A stretch of 64,000 nucleotides of DNA. It comes from Paenibacillus alkaliterrae. GTDB taxonomy: Bacteria; Bacillota; Bacilli; Paenibacillales; Paenibacillaceae. The notes beneath the pieces were generated by a model. The model was not told the origin of the DNA, made no database searches, and saw only the letters and a list, made by a program, of their open reading frames with translations. The stretch spans positions 1-64,000 of the forward strand of contig NZ_JAKGAP010000006.1 of the NCBI RefSeq assembly GCF_021532375.1, given 5' to 3'. Positions within the stretch are counted from its first letter, which is position 1, and every line of letters starts with the position of its first letter. The translations under genes and the position numbers were made by a program. Of the stretch, positions 34,343 through 42,455 are shown piece by piece.

Positions 34343-37300
34343 TTATCTTACGACTATCGTACCTTTGCCGAGCAGCTCCTCAATAGCTGAGATCAGCTGC
34401 GGCGAAGGCTTTACGCGGTAGCTGTCGCTTAGCTCGATCGACTTCTGACCCTGCTCGTAAAATAGAACCGTGCCAAGCTGGCCGGCATGGCCTGCCAGCA
34501 GCTCTTTGAGCTTGGCTAATATTACAGGCTGTTCATTCGCCGCAACGATTTTAATATAAACCCGCTGGGGCTTTCGCTCTCCGTCCATTCGTCGAGCCTT
34601 ATCGTTTTCTTGCTTGATCCCGGCAACTGCGGGGGAAGCGCTGCGCGCTGCGCGGGCATGCGCTTGCTTCTGCAGACGCCGCACATGCTCTCCCAGGTTC
34701 ATTGCGACGCTGTCAAGCGGTACGACATCCTCGATAATAAGCTTAAAGTCATCGTCCTGTTGTTGAACGGTCGCCTGAACGATCGCAAGGCCGCCTTTCT
34801 CCAGTTTGCTTTCCACCCGCTTCCAGACCGACGGAAACACGACCGCCTCCACACGCATGATGCGATCCTCTACCTCAAGGAAGCCCATGGCATGTCCTTT
34901 CTTGTTCGTAAACGGCTTCACAGAAACGAGCATGACGCCGACGATCGCGATCATACCGTCCTTCGCATCGCTCAGCTCGACCAGCCGATCGAGACCGAGG
35001 CTCGCGAGCTGCTGCTCCGCTGCATCGAGCGGGTGTCCCGATAAATACAGACCAAGCAGCTCCCGCTCAAAATCCAACTGCTGCACCTTCGTATAAGGGC
35101 GGATATCAGGAAGCTCGACATCCCAATTTTGCACCTCGTCAAAGCCGAACATTTCGATTTGCAACTCTTCGCGCTCCTTACGCCATTTGACCGCGGCCTC
35201 CACTGTTTCCTCAAGGGCCGCTAGCAGCTGTGCCCGATGGCCGGGAAGCGAGTCACAGGCTCCTGCTTGAATAAGCGATTCCAGCACACGCTTATTCACC
35301 ACACGCAAATCGACGCGCTGGCACAAATCAAGCAAGCTTTCGAAAGGCCGTTCCCCTCGTTCCTTCCGGAGCGCTTCGATGGCCTGCGTACCGACGTTCT
35401 TGATCGCGGCAAGCCCGAAACGAACGGCTTTATCGACAGGGGCAAAGGAAACGCCGCTTTCATTAACATCCGGCGGCAACACCTCGATGCCCATTCGCCT
35501 GCATTCATCGACATACTCGGCCGTCTTGCGCTGGTTGCCGGTCACCGATGCCAGCATCGAAGCCATAAATGGAACGGGATAATGAGCTTTCAGCCATGCC
35601 GTCTGAAAGGCAAGCACGCCGTAAGCTGCGGCATGCGCTCGTGGAAAGCCGTAATCGGCGAAACGCACGATCATATCGTATACATGATTCGCATCCGCTT
35701 CCGAATATCCCTGCCCCAGGCTTCCCTTTACGAAGTGCGCCCTTTCCTCGTCAAGCACCTCGCGTTTTTTCTTCGATACGGCGCGGCGCAGCAGATCGGC
35801 CTCTCCAAGCGAAAAACCCGCCATTAATGAAGCAATCTGCATAATTTGCTCCTGGTACACGATAATGCCGTACGTGTCGGAAAGGACGGGCTCAAGCGTG
35901 GGATGCGGATACTCTACCGTAACCAATCCATGCTTACCTTGAATGTATTTCGGTATAAACTCCATCGGACCCGGACGGTACAAAGCAAGCACCGAAACGA
36001 TGTCCTCGAACCCGGTCGGCTTCATATCCTTGAGGACGCGCCTGACTCCGGCAGACTCCAGCTGGAATATGCCGGTAGTGTCCCCGCGTCCCAGCATGGC
36101 ATACGTTTCCGGGTCGGCATCATTTATCATACGGAAGTCGATTTCCTTATAATATTGCTCCTTCACCCAATCAAGCGCCCGCTCTAATATCGATAAGGTC
36201 CGCAAGCCGAGAAAATCCATTTTGAGCAAGCCTACCGCTTCTAAATGCTCCATCGAATATTGCGTAAGAGGAATGCGCTCGCTTCCCGCCTGAAGCGGCG
36301 AATAATGCGTTAACGGCTCCTGCGAAATGACGACGCCGGCTGCATGCGTCGAAGCATGCCGCGGCATCCCTTCCACCTTTACGGCCATCTCAAGCATGGC
36401 AGCGGTCTTCGGCTGACGCCCGCTTGCCTCGCGCAGTTCCGTGCTGGTGCGAAGCGCATCCGCCAGCGTAATGCCCAATTGATTCGGGATGAGCTTCGCC
36501 GCGCGATCGACCTCCTGAAACGGAACGTTCATCGCTCTTCCGACATCCCGCACGGCTGCTTTGGCAGCCATCGTGCCGAACGTAATGATTTGCGCTACAT
36601 GCTCATCGCCGTATTTGGCGGCGACGTATGCAATAACCTCATCGCGGCGCTCATCGTTGAAGTCGATGTCGATATCCGGCATCGAGATCCGTTCCGGATT
36701 GAGGAAGCGTTCGAACAACAGCTTATACTTCAGCGGATCGACATCCGTGATGCGAAGCGCATAAGCAACCAAGCTTCCAGCGGATGAGCCCCTTCCCGGT
36801 CCCGTTCGGATGCCTTGTTCATGGGCAAAGCGCACGAAATCCCATACGATTAGAAAGTAATCGCTGAAGCCCATATTGTCGATAACGGAAAGCTCGTAGG
36901 CCAGCCGCTTCTCCGCCTTCTCGCGATAGTCCGTATCGGTTGCCCATTCGGGAAAACCCGCATATCGCGCAATCAATCCGTCGCGGCAAAGCGCCGCTAA
37001 ATAATCGGATGAACTCATGCCCTCCGGCACCGGCCTGAATACCGGAAGGGCCGCGCGTCCAAGCGTCAGCTCGAGCTCGCATTTACCGGCAATTTCAACC
37101 GTATTCGCAAGCGCTTCCGGCACATGCCGGTACAATAGCGCCATTTCGTCCGCGCTTTTCAAATATAGCTGATCGGTCAGCATGCGCATGCGATCCGTAT
37201 CGTCGACCGTTTTCCCCGTACCGATGCATAGAAGCACATCCTGAACAGCCGCGTCCTCGGCTCTTAAGTAATGAACGTCATTGGTTGCAGCCAGCTTAAT

Positions 37301-37906
37301 GCCGGTCTCGCGAGATAGTTCGATCATCGCCGCAGCGACCTTCTTCTGATCCAGCATGCCGTGATCCTGCAGCTCCAAATAAAAGTCGTCACCGAATATT
37401 TCCTTGTAACGCATTGCGGCTTGCTTCGCTTCTTCCCGGCGATCATACAGCAAATGCTGCGATATTTCCCCCTTCAAGCAAGAGCTCAAACATATAAGCC
37501 CCTCAGAGTGCTCTCGCAGCGCCTCCAAATCGACTCTAGGCTTGTAATGGAAGCCTTCCAAATGTCCGATCGTGTTCAGCTTCATCAGATTGCGGTAGCC
37601 GGTTTCGTTTTTGGCAAGAACGATAAGATGATAAATCGGGTTATCCTTGCGGTTCCCCTTCTCAAAACGGGAGCCGGCCGTCAAATAGAGCTCGCAGCCG
37701 ATGATCGGCTTTATGCCTTGGGCCCGGCAAGCACGGTAGAAGGGCACCGTCCCGTACATGACCCCGTGATCGGTCAACGCGAGCGCCTTCATGCCAAGCT
37801 CGGCGGCTCTCGCCGCCAGGTCGCGGATTCTTGCGGCGCCGTCTAACAGGCTATATTCGCTGTGTACGTGCAAATGCACGAATGACTGTTGGTTCGTACC
37901 GCTCAT
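34343..37906 (-). CDS. dnaE: DNA polymerase III subunit alpha, DnaE type
   Basis: In Bacillota with PolC, DnaE extends RNA primers on the lagging strand. An N-terminal PHP domain (HVHSEYSLLDGAARI, LTDHGVMYG) is followed by the catalytic palm with the Asp motif PDIDIDFNDERRDEVIAYV. DLLRRAVSKKKREVLDEER, the helix-hairpin-helix region and a C-terminal OB fold (IAIVGVMLVSVKPFTNKKGHAMGFLEVED) come after. A further tail includes LKELLAGHAGQLG. It has 1187 aa, between the B. subtilis (1115) and E. coli (1160) proteins in design but slightly longer. The window shows no polC. It is divergent from ytrH, as in B. subtilis. Confidence 0.97.
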   Translation of the reverse strand: MSGTNQQSFVHLHVHSEYSLLDGAARIRDLAARAAELGMKALALTDHGVMYGTVPFYRACRAQGIKPIIGCELYLTAGSRFEKGNRKDNPIYHLIVLAKNETGYRNLMKLNTIGHLEGFHYKPRVDLEALREHSEGLICLSSCLKGEISQHLLYDRREEAKQAAMRYKEIFGDDFYLELQDHGMLDQKKVAAAMIELSRETGIKLAATNDVHYLRAEDAAVQDVLLCIGTGKTVDDTDRMRMLTDQLYLKSADEMALLYRHVPEALANTVEIAGKCELELTLGRAALPVFRPVPEGMSSSDYLAALCRDGLIARYAGFPEWATDTDYREKAEKRLAYELSVIDNMGFSDYFLIVWDFVRFAHEQGIRTGPGRGSSAGSLVAYALRITDVDPLKYKLLFERFLNPERISMPDIDIDFNDERRDEVIAYVAAKYGDEHVAQIITFGTMAAKAAVRDVGRAMNVPFQEVDRAAKLIPNQLGITLADALRTSTELREASGRQPKTAAMLEMAVKVEGMPRHASTHAAGVVISQEPLTHYSPLQAGSERIPLTQYSMEHLEAVGLLKMDFLGLRTLSILERALDWVKEQYYKEIDFRMINDADPETYAMLGRGDTTGIFQLESAGVRRVLKDMKPTGFEDIVSVLALYRPGPMEFIPKYIQGKHGLVTVEYPHPTLEPVLSDTYGIIVYQEQIMQIASLMAGFSLGEADLLRRAVSKKKREVLDEERAHFVKGSLGQGYSEADANHVYDMIVRFADYGFPRAHAAAYGVLAFQTAWLKAHYPVPFMASMLASVTGNQRKTAEYVDECRRMGIEVLPPDVNESGVSFAPVDKAVRFGLAAIKNVGTQAIEALRKERGERPFESLLDLCQRVDLRVVNKRVLESLIQAGACDSLPGHRAQLLAALEETVEAAVKWRKEREELQIEMFGFDEVQNWDVELPDIRPYTKVQQLDFERELLGLYLSGHPLDAAEQQLASLGLDRLVELSDAKDGMIAIVGVMLVSVKPFTNKKGHAMGFLEVEDRIMRVEAVVFPSVWKRVESKLEKGGLAIVQATVQQQDDDFKLIIEDVVPLDSVAMNLGEHVRRLQKQAHARAARSASPAVAGIKQENDKARRMDGERKPQRVYIKIVAANEQPVILAKLKELLAGHAGQLGTVLFYEQGQKSIELSDSYRVKPSPQLISAIEELLGKGTIVVR

Positions 37907-37953
37907 CGCAACCGTTCCTTTCCGCGTCGTCCGAATTAGTTCCTTCTATTTTA

Positions 37954-37983
37954 TCATAATAAAGGCGGACACGCCCATAGAAT
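37954..37983 (+). promoter_or_regulatory. candidate sigma-E promoter of ytrH-ytrI
   Basis: TCATAAT (37954-37960), a 15-base spacer and CATAGAAT (37976-37983) resemble the mother-cell sigma-E consensus (-10 CATACA-T with one mismatch), 33 bases before ytrH. B. subtilis ytrH and ytrI are known sigma-E genes, which supports the match. Confidence 0.5.
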
Positions 37984-38015
37984 GGTAGCAGGCTGTACTT
38001 TGAGGAGGTTTAACC

Positions 38016-38342
38016 ATGAGCTATTTTTTGTCCAAGGCCGGACTTGATTTCTTTATAGCGTTCGGTGTCGTCATTGGGGGCTCGATGCTGGCAGGCATTG
38101 GCTCGGTATTCATGCTGCTGCCGCCTGCGACTACGATGGTCGATACGGCTGCCAGACTGAAAATTTGGGCCATCGTAGCAGCGATCGGCGGATCGATCGA
38201 TCCCGTTCGCGTCATTGAGAGCAATATCACGGCAGGCCATTTGTCGCCGGCAGCGCAGCAGATTTGCTTTATTCTTATCGCATTTCTCGGCGCGCATCTC
38301 GGTACAGAGCTGGTTCGCCTTATATGCAAGGGAGCCGTCTAA
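38016..38342 (+). CDS. ytrH: sporulation membrane protein YtrH
   Basis: A 108-aa membrane protein made in the mother cell under sigma-E and needed for efficient sporulation in B. subtilis. Helices are FFIAFGVVIGGSMLAGIGSVFMLLP, AARLKIWAIVAAIGGSID and AAQQICFILIAFLGAHLGTEL. The PPATTMVDTAARLKIWAIVAAIGGS stretch (two parts around residues 37-60) is typical of the family. AGGAGG lies about 7 bases upstream. It is followed after 2 bases by ytrI. The position next to divergent dnaE is the same as in B. subtilis. Confidence 0.92.
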   Translation: MSYFLSKAGLDFFIAFGVVIGGSMLAGIGSVFMLLPPATTMVDTAARLKIWAIVAAIGGSIDPVRVIESNITAGHLSPAAQQICFILIAFLGAHLGTELVRLICKGAV

Positions 38343-38344
38343 AA

Positions 38345-38860
38345 ATGCGTGTGCCGCCATTTGACCGTTACATAAGGGGATTGCAGCTGGTTGGGGTGCT
38401 GATTCTCGGAATGATCATCGGGGCAATCATTTATAACTCGCTTTATGTGGTGGAATTCCAAGCGTTAATTACCTTAAAGAGCGAGCTGGAGGAGAAGCTG
38501 GAGCAATATGAGAATGACATCAAAGGTTTAAAGCAATTCAAAAATCAGCATACAGTCATTAAAAGTGTTTTGCCGCGAATTGAAAAGGAAGCCGGACAAG
38601 ACACAGGCAGACCAAAGCTTGACCAAGTAACTGAGGCCGAGCTTATCACACGAATAAAGAAAGACCTCAGCAGTTTTCTAGGACAGAGTATTTACAAAAT
38701 CGATTCTGACGCGCAATTTGCCCGCAAGGTGCTGGACAAGAAGGTTTATACCGATGTATACGGCAAGGATTACGAGATTGAAGTAAAAACCATACTCGTT
38801 GTAGACAACGTCCTGCAAGTATGGGTGATCGTCCGTAATTATGCGAGACCTCCTTCCTAA
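38345..38860 (+). CDS. ytrI: sporulation membrane protein YtrI
   Basis: A 171-aa bitopic membrane protein, partner of YtrH in sporulation. One N-terminal helix (GLQLVGVLILGMIIGAIIYNSLYVV) is followed by a coiled-coil segment (LKSELEEKLEQYENDIKGL) and a small alpha/beta domain (TRIKKDLSSFLGQSIYKIDSD, then YEIEVKTILVVDNVLQVWVIVR). The length matches B. subtilis YtrI (167 aa). The start at 38345 is 2 bases after the ytrH stop, with AAGGGAG within ytrH. In B. subtilis nrnA follows. Here ytpI follows directly. Confidence 0.88.
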   Translation: MRVPPFDRYIRGLQLVGVLILGMIIGAIIYNSLYVVEFQALITLKSELEEKLEQYENDIKGLKQFKNQHTVIKSVLPRIEKEAGQDTGRPKLDQVTEAELITRIKKDLSSFLGQSIYKIDSDAQFARKVLDKKVYTDVYGKDYEIEVKTILVVDNVLQVWVIVRNYARPPS

Positions 38861-38948
38861 GCACATTGCAGCTTTTTCTGGTACAATAGAGCCTGTCTGC
38901 TTTCGCAATTAAAGCTGCTACTACATAATTCAAAGGAGCTATTTTGTC

Positions 38949-39245
38949 ATGGATCAGCTTATGCAATGGCTATTCGCGCCGGGCATCTTTATTTCACTCG
39001 TGCTTTCGGCCGTCTTCAGTTTCAAATCCCGTCGTTCCACGGATGCCAGAACAAGGGGATTATTCACCGCCAGAATGAATATCAGCATGGGGATCATGCT
39101 GTTGTTTATTGCGCTCGTTCAGCTGTTCCTGTCCGGCGAATCTACGCTTCGTATCGTCATTGGCGCCGTGTTCATGGTGCTCGGCGTGTTCAATCTATTT
39201 GCCGGACTCCGCAATCTCAGTCTCTACCGCACAACAAGAGGCTAA
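38949..39245 (+). CDS. ytpI: YtpI-family membrane protein
   Basis: A 98-aa protein with three membrane helices: WLFAPGIFISLVLSAVFSF, ISMGIMLLFIALVQLFL and IVIGAVFMVLGVFNLFAGL. A basic cytoplasmic loop (KSRRSTDARTRG) lies between the first two. It matches YtpI of B. subtilis in size, layout and neighbourhood. No biochemical function is known. AAAGGAG lies before the ATG. It converges with ytoI after 10 bases. Confidence 0.85.
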   Translation: MDQLMQWLFAPGIFISLVLSAVFSFKSRRSTDARTRGLFTARMNISMGIMLLFIALVQLFLSGESTLRIVIGAVFMVLGVFNLFAGLRNLSLYRTTRG

Positions 39246-39255
39246 CCGCGCATAA

Positions 39256-40611
39256 TCAATAGGGATCAATCATTTGGGCCGTCAGCATCGCCTTGGCGGC
39301 CAGCCCTTGCGTATCGATAACCTCGATCTCCAGCTTCGTAAATTTCCGGCTCATCTCCAGCGCCTTCGGTATTATCGTAATTTCGCTGTCAATTTGGACC
39401 GGCCTTACAAAGTAGGTCGTCATGCTCTCCAGCAAATAGTCGCGCCTTGCCGTCTCGCGAATCATTCTTCTTGCAGCCTGCGTCATTAAAGTAGCGAGCA
39501 AACCCTCCGATACCATGCCGAGTGATCCTGACATTTGCGGCGTGATCGTCCCTTTGTAGGCGATTCCTAATTCGTCCTGGCCGGCCGAGCCGCGGAAAGC
39601 CATAAAGCCCGTCCACATTAAATCCTCAAAGGTCTCGCCCGATTCAGGCTGCTTGCCGGCAAAACGCATCGCATCAAGTACTTCTTGCCTGGTTACGAGG
39701 CCAAGAAGCTTGCGGTGCCGATCTACAATCGGCAATAAATCAATGCCCTCCCCAGCCATCATGTGCGCTGCCGACGTAACGGTAATATTCGGCGCAGCCG
39801 TTATGGGCTGCTTCGTCATCAGCTTATCGACCGCGCTATCCTCGGGCGAGCCGACCGCATCCTTGGCCGTCATCATCCCAACCACCCTGCTCCGTTCATC
39901 CACTACCGGAAATCTGGAGTAGCCCGTTTCCCGCGACAGCTTATGGAAGTCGGCGATCGTTTGGCCCGTCCGCAGCACGTCGGCGGGACGGCTGAACGTT
40001 ACGATATCCTCGATCAGCATAATTTTCCGTTTGATAAGCCTGTCGTACATCGCGCGATTAATCATAGAGGCGACGGTAAACGTATCGTGCCGGGAGGATA
40101 GAATCGGAAGCGAACGCTCGTCTGCCAGCTTGATGACTTCCGCGCTGGGCTCGAAGCCGCCGGTAATCAGAACGCCCGCGCCTTCCTCGAGCGCACAGCG
40201 ATGAGCACCGACGCGGTTGCCTACGATCAGAAGGCTGCTTTCGTCGATATAACGCAGCATCGCATCGAGCTCCATCGCTCCGATAACGAATTTATGAAGC
40301 GTTTTATCCAGGCCGGACGCTCCGCCAAACAATTTCCCCTCTACGATGTCGGCTACTTCGCCGAAGGTAAGCTGGTCAAGCGCTTCACGCCTTTTGCGGT
40401 CGATTCTTACCGTGCCGATACGCTCCTTGGTGCTTACAAGTCCTATGTTCTCCGCTTCCTTGAACGCTTTATATGCCGTCCCTTCGCTAACACTCAATGC
40501 TTTGGCAATCGCCCTTACGGAAATTTTCGTGCCGATCTTCAAGCCTTGGATATAGTGTAAAATTTGTTCGTGCTTCGTGCTCGTTTCATTTCCCGGTCCG
40601 ATCAGAGCCAT
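39256..40611 (-). CDS. ytoI: CBS/DRTGG-domain transcriptional regulator-like protein YtoI
   Basis: A 451-aa multidomain protein. The N-terminal GntR-like winged helix (HEQILHYIQGLKIGTKISVRAIAKALSVSEGTAYKAFKEAE) is followed by a DRTGG domain (about 75-190, FVIGAMELDAMLRYI). Two CBS domains come next (about 195-310, FPVVDERSRVVGMMTAKDA and LLPIVDRHRKLLGLVTRQEV), then a C-terminal hotdog domain (about 320-450, GLLATLMTQAARRMI). This is the YtoI architecture, thought to sense an adenine nucleotide through CBS. The start at 40611 is 6 bases from GGAGGA. An ATG two codons earlier touches the site. The target genes are unknown. Confidence 0.9.
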   Translation of the reverse strand: MALIGPGNETSTKHEQILHYIQGLKIGTKISVRAIAKALSVSEGTAYKAFKEAENIGLVSTKERIGTVRIDRKRREALDQLTFGEVADIVEGKLFGGASGLDKTLHKFVIGAMELDAMLRYIDESSLLIVGNRVGAHRCALEEGAGVLITGGFEPSAEVIKLADERSLPILSSRHDTFTVASMINRAMYDRLIKRKIMLIEDIVTFSRPADVLRTGQTIADFHKLSRETGYSRFPVVDERSRVVGMMTAKDAVGSPEDSAVDKLMTKQPITAAPNITVTSAAHMMAGEGIDLLPIVDRHRKLLGLVTRQEVLDAMRFAGKQPESGETFEDLMWTGFMAFRGSAGQDELGIAYKGTITPQMSGSLGMVSEGLLATLMTQAARRMIRETARRDYLLESMTTYFVRPVQIDSEITIIPKALEMSRKFTKLEIEVIDTQGLAAKAMLTAQMIDPY

Positions 40612-40699
40612 AGCCATTCCTCCGTCCTGCAAGCAATCTCCTTCTATTATAGGAGAAAGCGAGGCACAAGTCATGCTTGTTCCCTACCGCTCTTCTATA

Positions 40700-41176
40700 T
40701 TATAGCTGCCATTTCAGCAGAACCTTCTCAACTTTAAGCTTTCCGTCTACCGCTTGTCCGTCAGCACCCTTCAGCTTCCGCTTTCGGAACAGCTGTTGAA
40801 TGGATTGTACGTTAATGGCTGCTTCTGCTCCTGACATAATGAAGGATTGCCAGTCATACTCGATCGGAATCGGATAACGCAGCGACTGAATTAGATGATT
40901 TTCGAATTCAATGCTTTGCACAGGAATTTCTTCATATATGCTGGAAAACAAAAACGAGCTCTGCTCGCTGAACGGCCTTGAAATCGGATCAGATTTAAGC
41001 TCAAGCACATATTCCACGATCTGCGTATGCGGATTGACCCGGCAGCTAAAGGAGCCGTGAGCGGCTACCGCTTTGTCAACCCGATGAGACAACCGGTACG
41101 TGAATTGAACAAGGAAGGGAACATTGCAATAATATGCGCGGACTTTTCTAAAAAACTCGAATTCGTCAACCACCAT
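40700..41176 (-). CDS. hypothetical protein, 158 aa
   Basis: I do not recognise the family. It is a soluble protein beginning MVVDEFEFFRKVRAYYCNVP, with several beta-like strands (FLVQFTYRLSHRVDK, QIVEYVLELKSD) and a basic C-terminus (RKRKLKGADG, then KLKVEKVLLKWQL). There is no signal peptide. GGAGG lies 5 bases before the ATG. It lies upstream of ytoI on the same strand after 88 bases, and is divergent from the XRE regulator, sharing a 227-base control region. Confidence 0.65.
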   Translation of the reverse strand: MVVDEFEFFRKVRAYYCNVPFLVQFTYRLSHRVDKAVAAHGSFSCRVNPHTQIVEYVLELKSDPISRPFSEQSSFLFSSIYEEIPVQSIEFENHLIQSLRYPIPIEYDWQSFIMSGAEAAINVQSIQQLFRKRKLKGADGQAVDGKLKVEKVLLKWQL

Positions 41177-41318
41177 GTCAGCCTCCTCACATCCACGTTA
41201 GCGCCATTCTATATCCTATCATGTCTAGCGGAATTGGTAAATTGAACCTAAACAGGTAATCATGATAATAGAATGATACTTTTTACACAATTATAGTAAA
41301 GAGTCCATTCATTCGTCA

Positions 41319-41334
41319 ATGACTATAGTCATTA
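41319..41334. promoter_or_regulatory. 16-bp perfect palindrome upstream of the XRE regulator
   Basis: AATGACTATAGTCATT lies 70 bases before the XRE gene in the divergent region. Small XRE regulators commonly autoregulate through such palindromes. A TATAGA -10-like element follows at about 41349, so binding could repress the regulator. Confidence 0.45.
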
Positions 41335-41403
41335 TTATGAATATACTCTATAGAATGTTGTTGATCGAGAAGGAAAGCTCTATCGTTAGCTTGAGGTGAC
41401 AAA

Positions 41404-41757
41404 ATGAGTGAGATTGCAGGGCTTATAGGAGAAAATATACGCCAGCTGCGCAAAAAAAGAGGTTTAAGCCAGGAGCAGCTGGCTCTACGCGCCGATATTA
41501 ACGCTTCCTATATGGGACAGGTTGAACGGGGAGAAAAAAATCCGACAATCGACGTGCTCAGCAAAATTGCGCTTGCCCTTCAATTGCCGATCGGTCAAAT
41601 CGTCAATGTGCCCGCTCGTCCGTATGATTCAAATGACGCTGATGAAGATGGCTTCGCCGATAAAATCGCCCATCAATTGAACGGTCTCAGTCTGAAGGAG
41701 CAGGAAGCCGTTTACAAATTCGTCAAGCAGCTCGTTCAGTTTAAGGAATTGAATTAG
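41404..41757 (+). CDS. XRE-family transcriptional regulator (SinR-like)
   Basis: A 117-aa protein. The N-terminal helix-turn-helix covers about residues 8-65: IRQLRKKRGLSQEQLALRAD, then YMGQVERGEKNPTIDVLSKIA. The C-terminal segment (LSLKEQEAVYKFVKQLVQFKEL) forms an amphipathic helix suited to dimerisation. Size and layout resemble SinR/SlrR and other small biofilm or phage-type repressors, but there is no sinI gene nearby. The ribosome site TTGAGGTGA precedes the ATG. It is monocistronic with its own terminator. The target is unknown. Confidence 0.85.
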   Translation: MSEIAGLIGENIRQLRKKRGLSQEQLALRADINASYMGQVERGEKNPTIDVLSKIALALQLPIGQIVNVPARPYDSNDADEDGFADKIAHQLNGLSLKEQEAVYKFVKQLVQFKELN

Positions 41758-41805
41758 CAGCCTCTTCTCAACAATGTATCAAATAATGGAATACCATAGA
41801 TATGC

Positions 41806-41870
41806 AAAGAAACTGTTCCTTTGGAAATGGCGGACTGCTTCCATCACCAAGAACAGTTTCTTTTTATTTT
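41806..41870 (+). terminator. terminator after the XRE regulator
   Basis: AAAGAAACTGTTC (41806-41818) pairs with GAACAGTTTCTTT (41851-41863), then TTATTTT. It lies between converging genes and may also act on the minus strand. Confidence 0.85.
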
Positions 41871-41908
41871 GCAATCTTAATCGCAGCGTCGCGAAAACCT
41901 CCTACCGG

Positions 41909-42190
41909 CTATCCCCGAGCTCTTTTGGCCATCGCTTTCTCCACCAGCTTACGCTCCCATAGAAGCGCTTTGGCCCGTTTGATGCGAGCCAGCTCCTTGC
42001 GTTTCTCTTCCTTCATCAGCAGCGCGTTAACGTGAGCGGCAACGATAATGAACGCGAACAAGGTCCAGACAAGTCCAAAGAGGCTCGTCCCATCCCAGAG
42101 CGCATTAAGCTCAATACGCGGAAGCCCGTATACGAGCATCGCAAGCGCTATGAGCAAATACAATACATGGCGGCCTTTCCCAGATAACAT
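41909..42190 (-). CDS. small membrane protein, 93 aa, unknown
   Basis: Two membrane helices (VLYLLIALAMLVYGLP and SLFGLVWTLFAFIIVAAHVNALL) are followed by a strongly basic cytoplasmic helix (EEKRKELARIKRAKALLWER, ending AKRARG). I cannot name the family. A weak TTGAGGA ribosome site precedes the ATG. It is divergent from the YheC/YheD operon, whose start lies 265 bases away, so the two may share regulation. Confidence 0.65.
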   Translation of the reverse strand: MLSGKGRHVLYLLIALAMLVYGLPRIELNALWDGTSLFGLVWTLFAFIIVAAHVNALLMKEEKRKELARIKRAKALLWERKLVEKAMAKRARG

Positions 42191-42354
42191 TAATCCTCAA
42201 CTCCTTCACAAGATCGTAAGCGGCTGAATCCCGTCCGCACTATCATCCTATGAAAGTAGCTGGAGAGATATGACCGTTGCTATAGCAAGCCGAACCAAGT
42301 GAACGATGGAAAAGCTAATGAAAACAACACAAGCCTCTCCTCCGGTTCTGATTC

Positions 42355-42382
42355 ACAAAGGGATAGATGTCCTCATATGATG
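42355..42382 (+). promoter_or_regulatory. weak sigma-K-like promoter before the ATP-grasp operon
   Basis: AC (42355), a 17-base spacer and CATATGATG (42374-42382) resemble sigma-K (-35 AC, -10 CATA-N3-TA) with one mismatch, 74 bases before the first gene. Late mother-cell control is expected for YheC/YheD, but this motif is too short to stand alone. Confidence 0.2.
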
Positions 42383-42455
42383 AAGTAATTCGTGTAAAAC
42401 ACCTACAGGCCGCTTACCACTTATCGTCATCCTCCTGCTAGGAAGGAGATTTATG

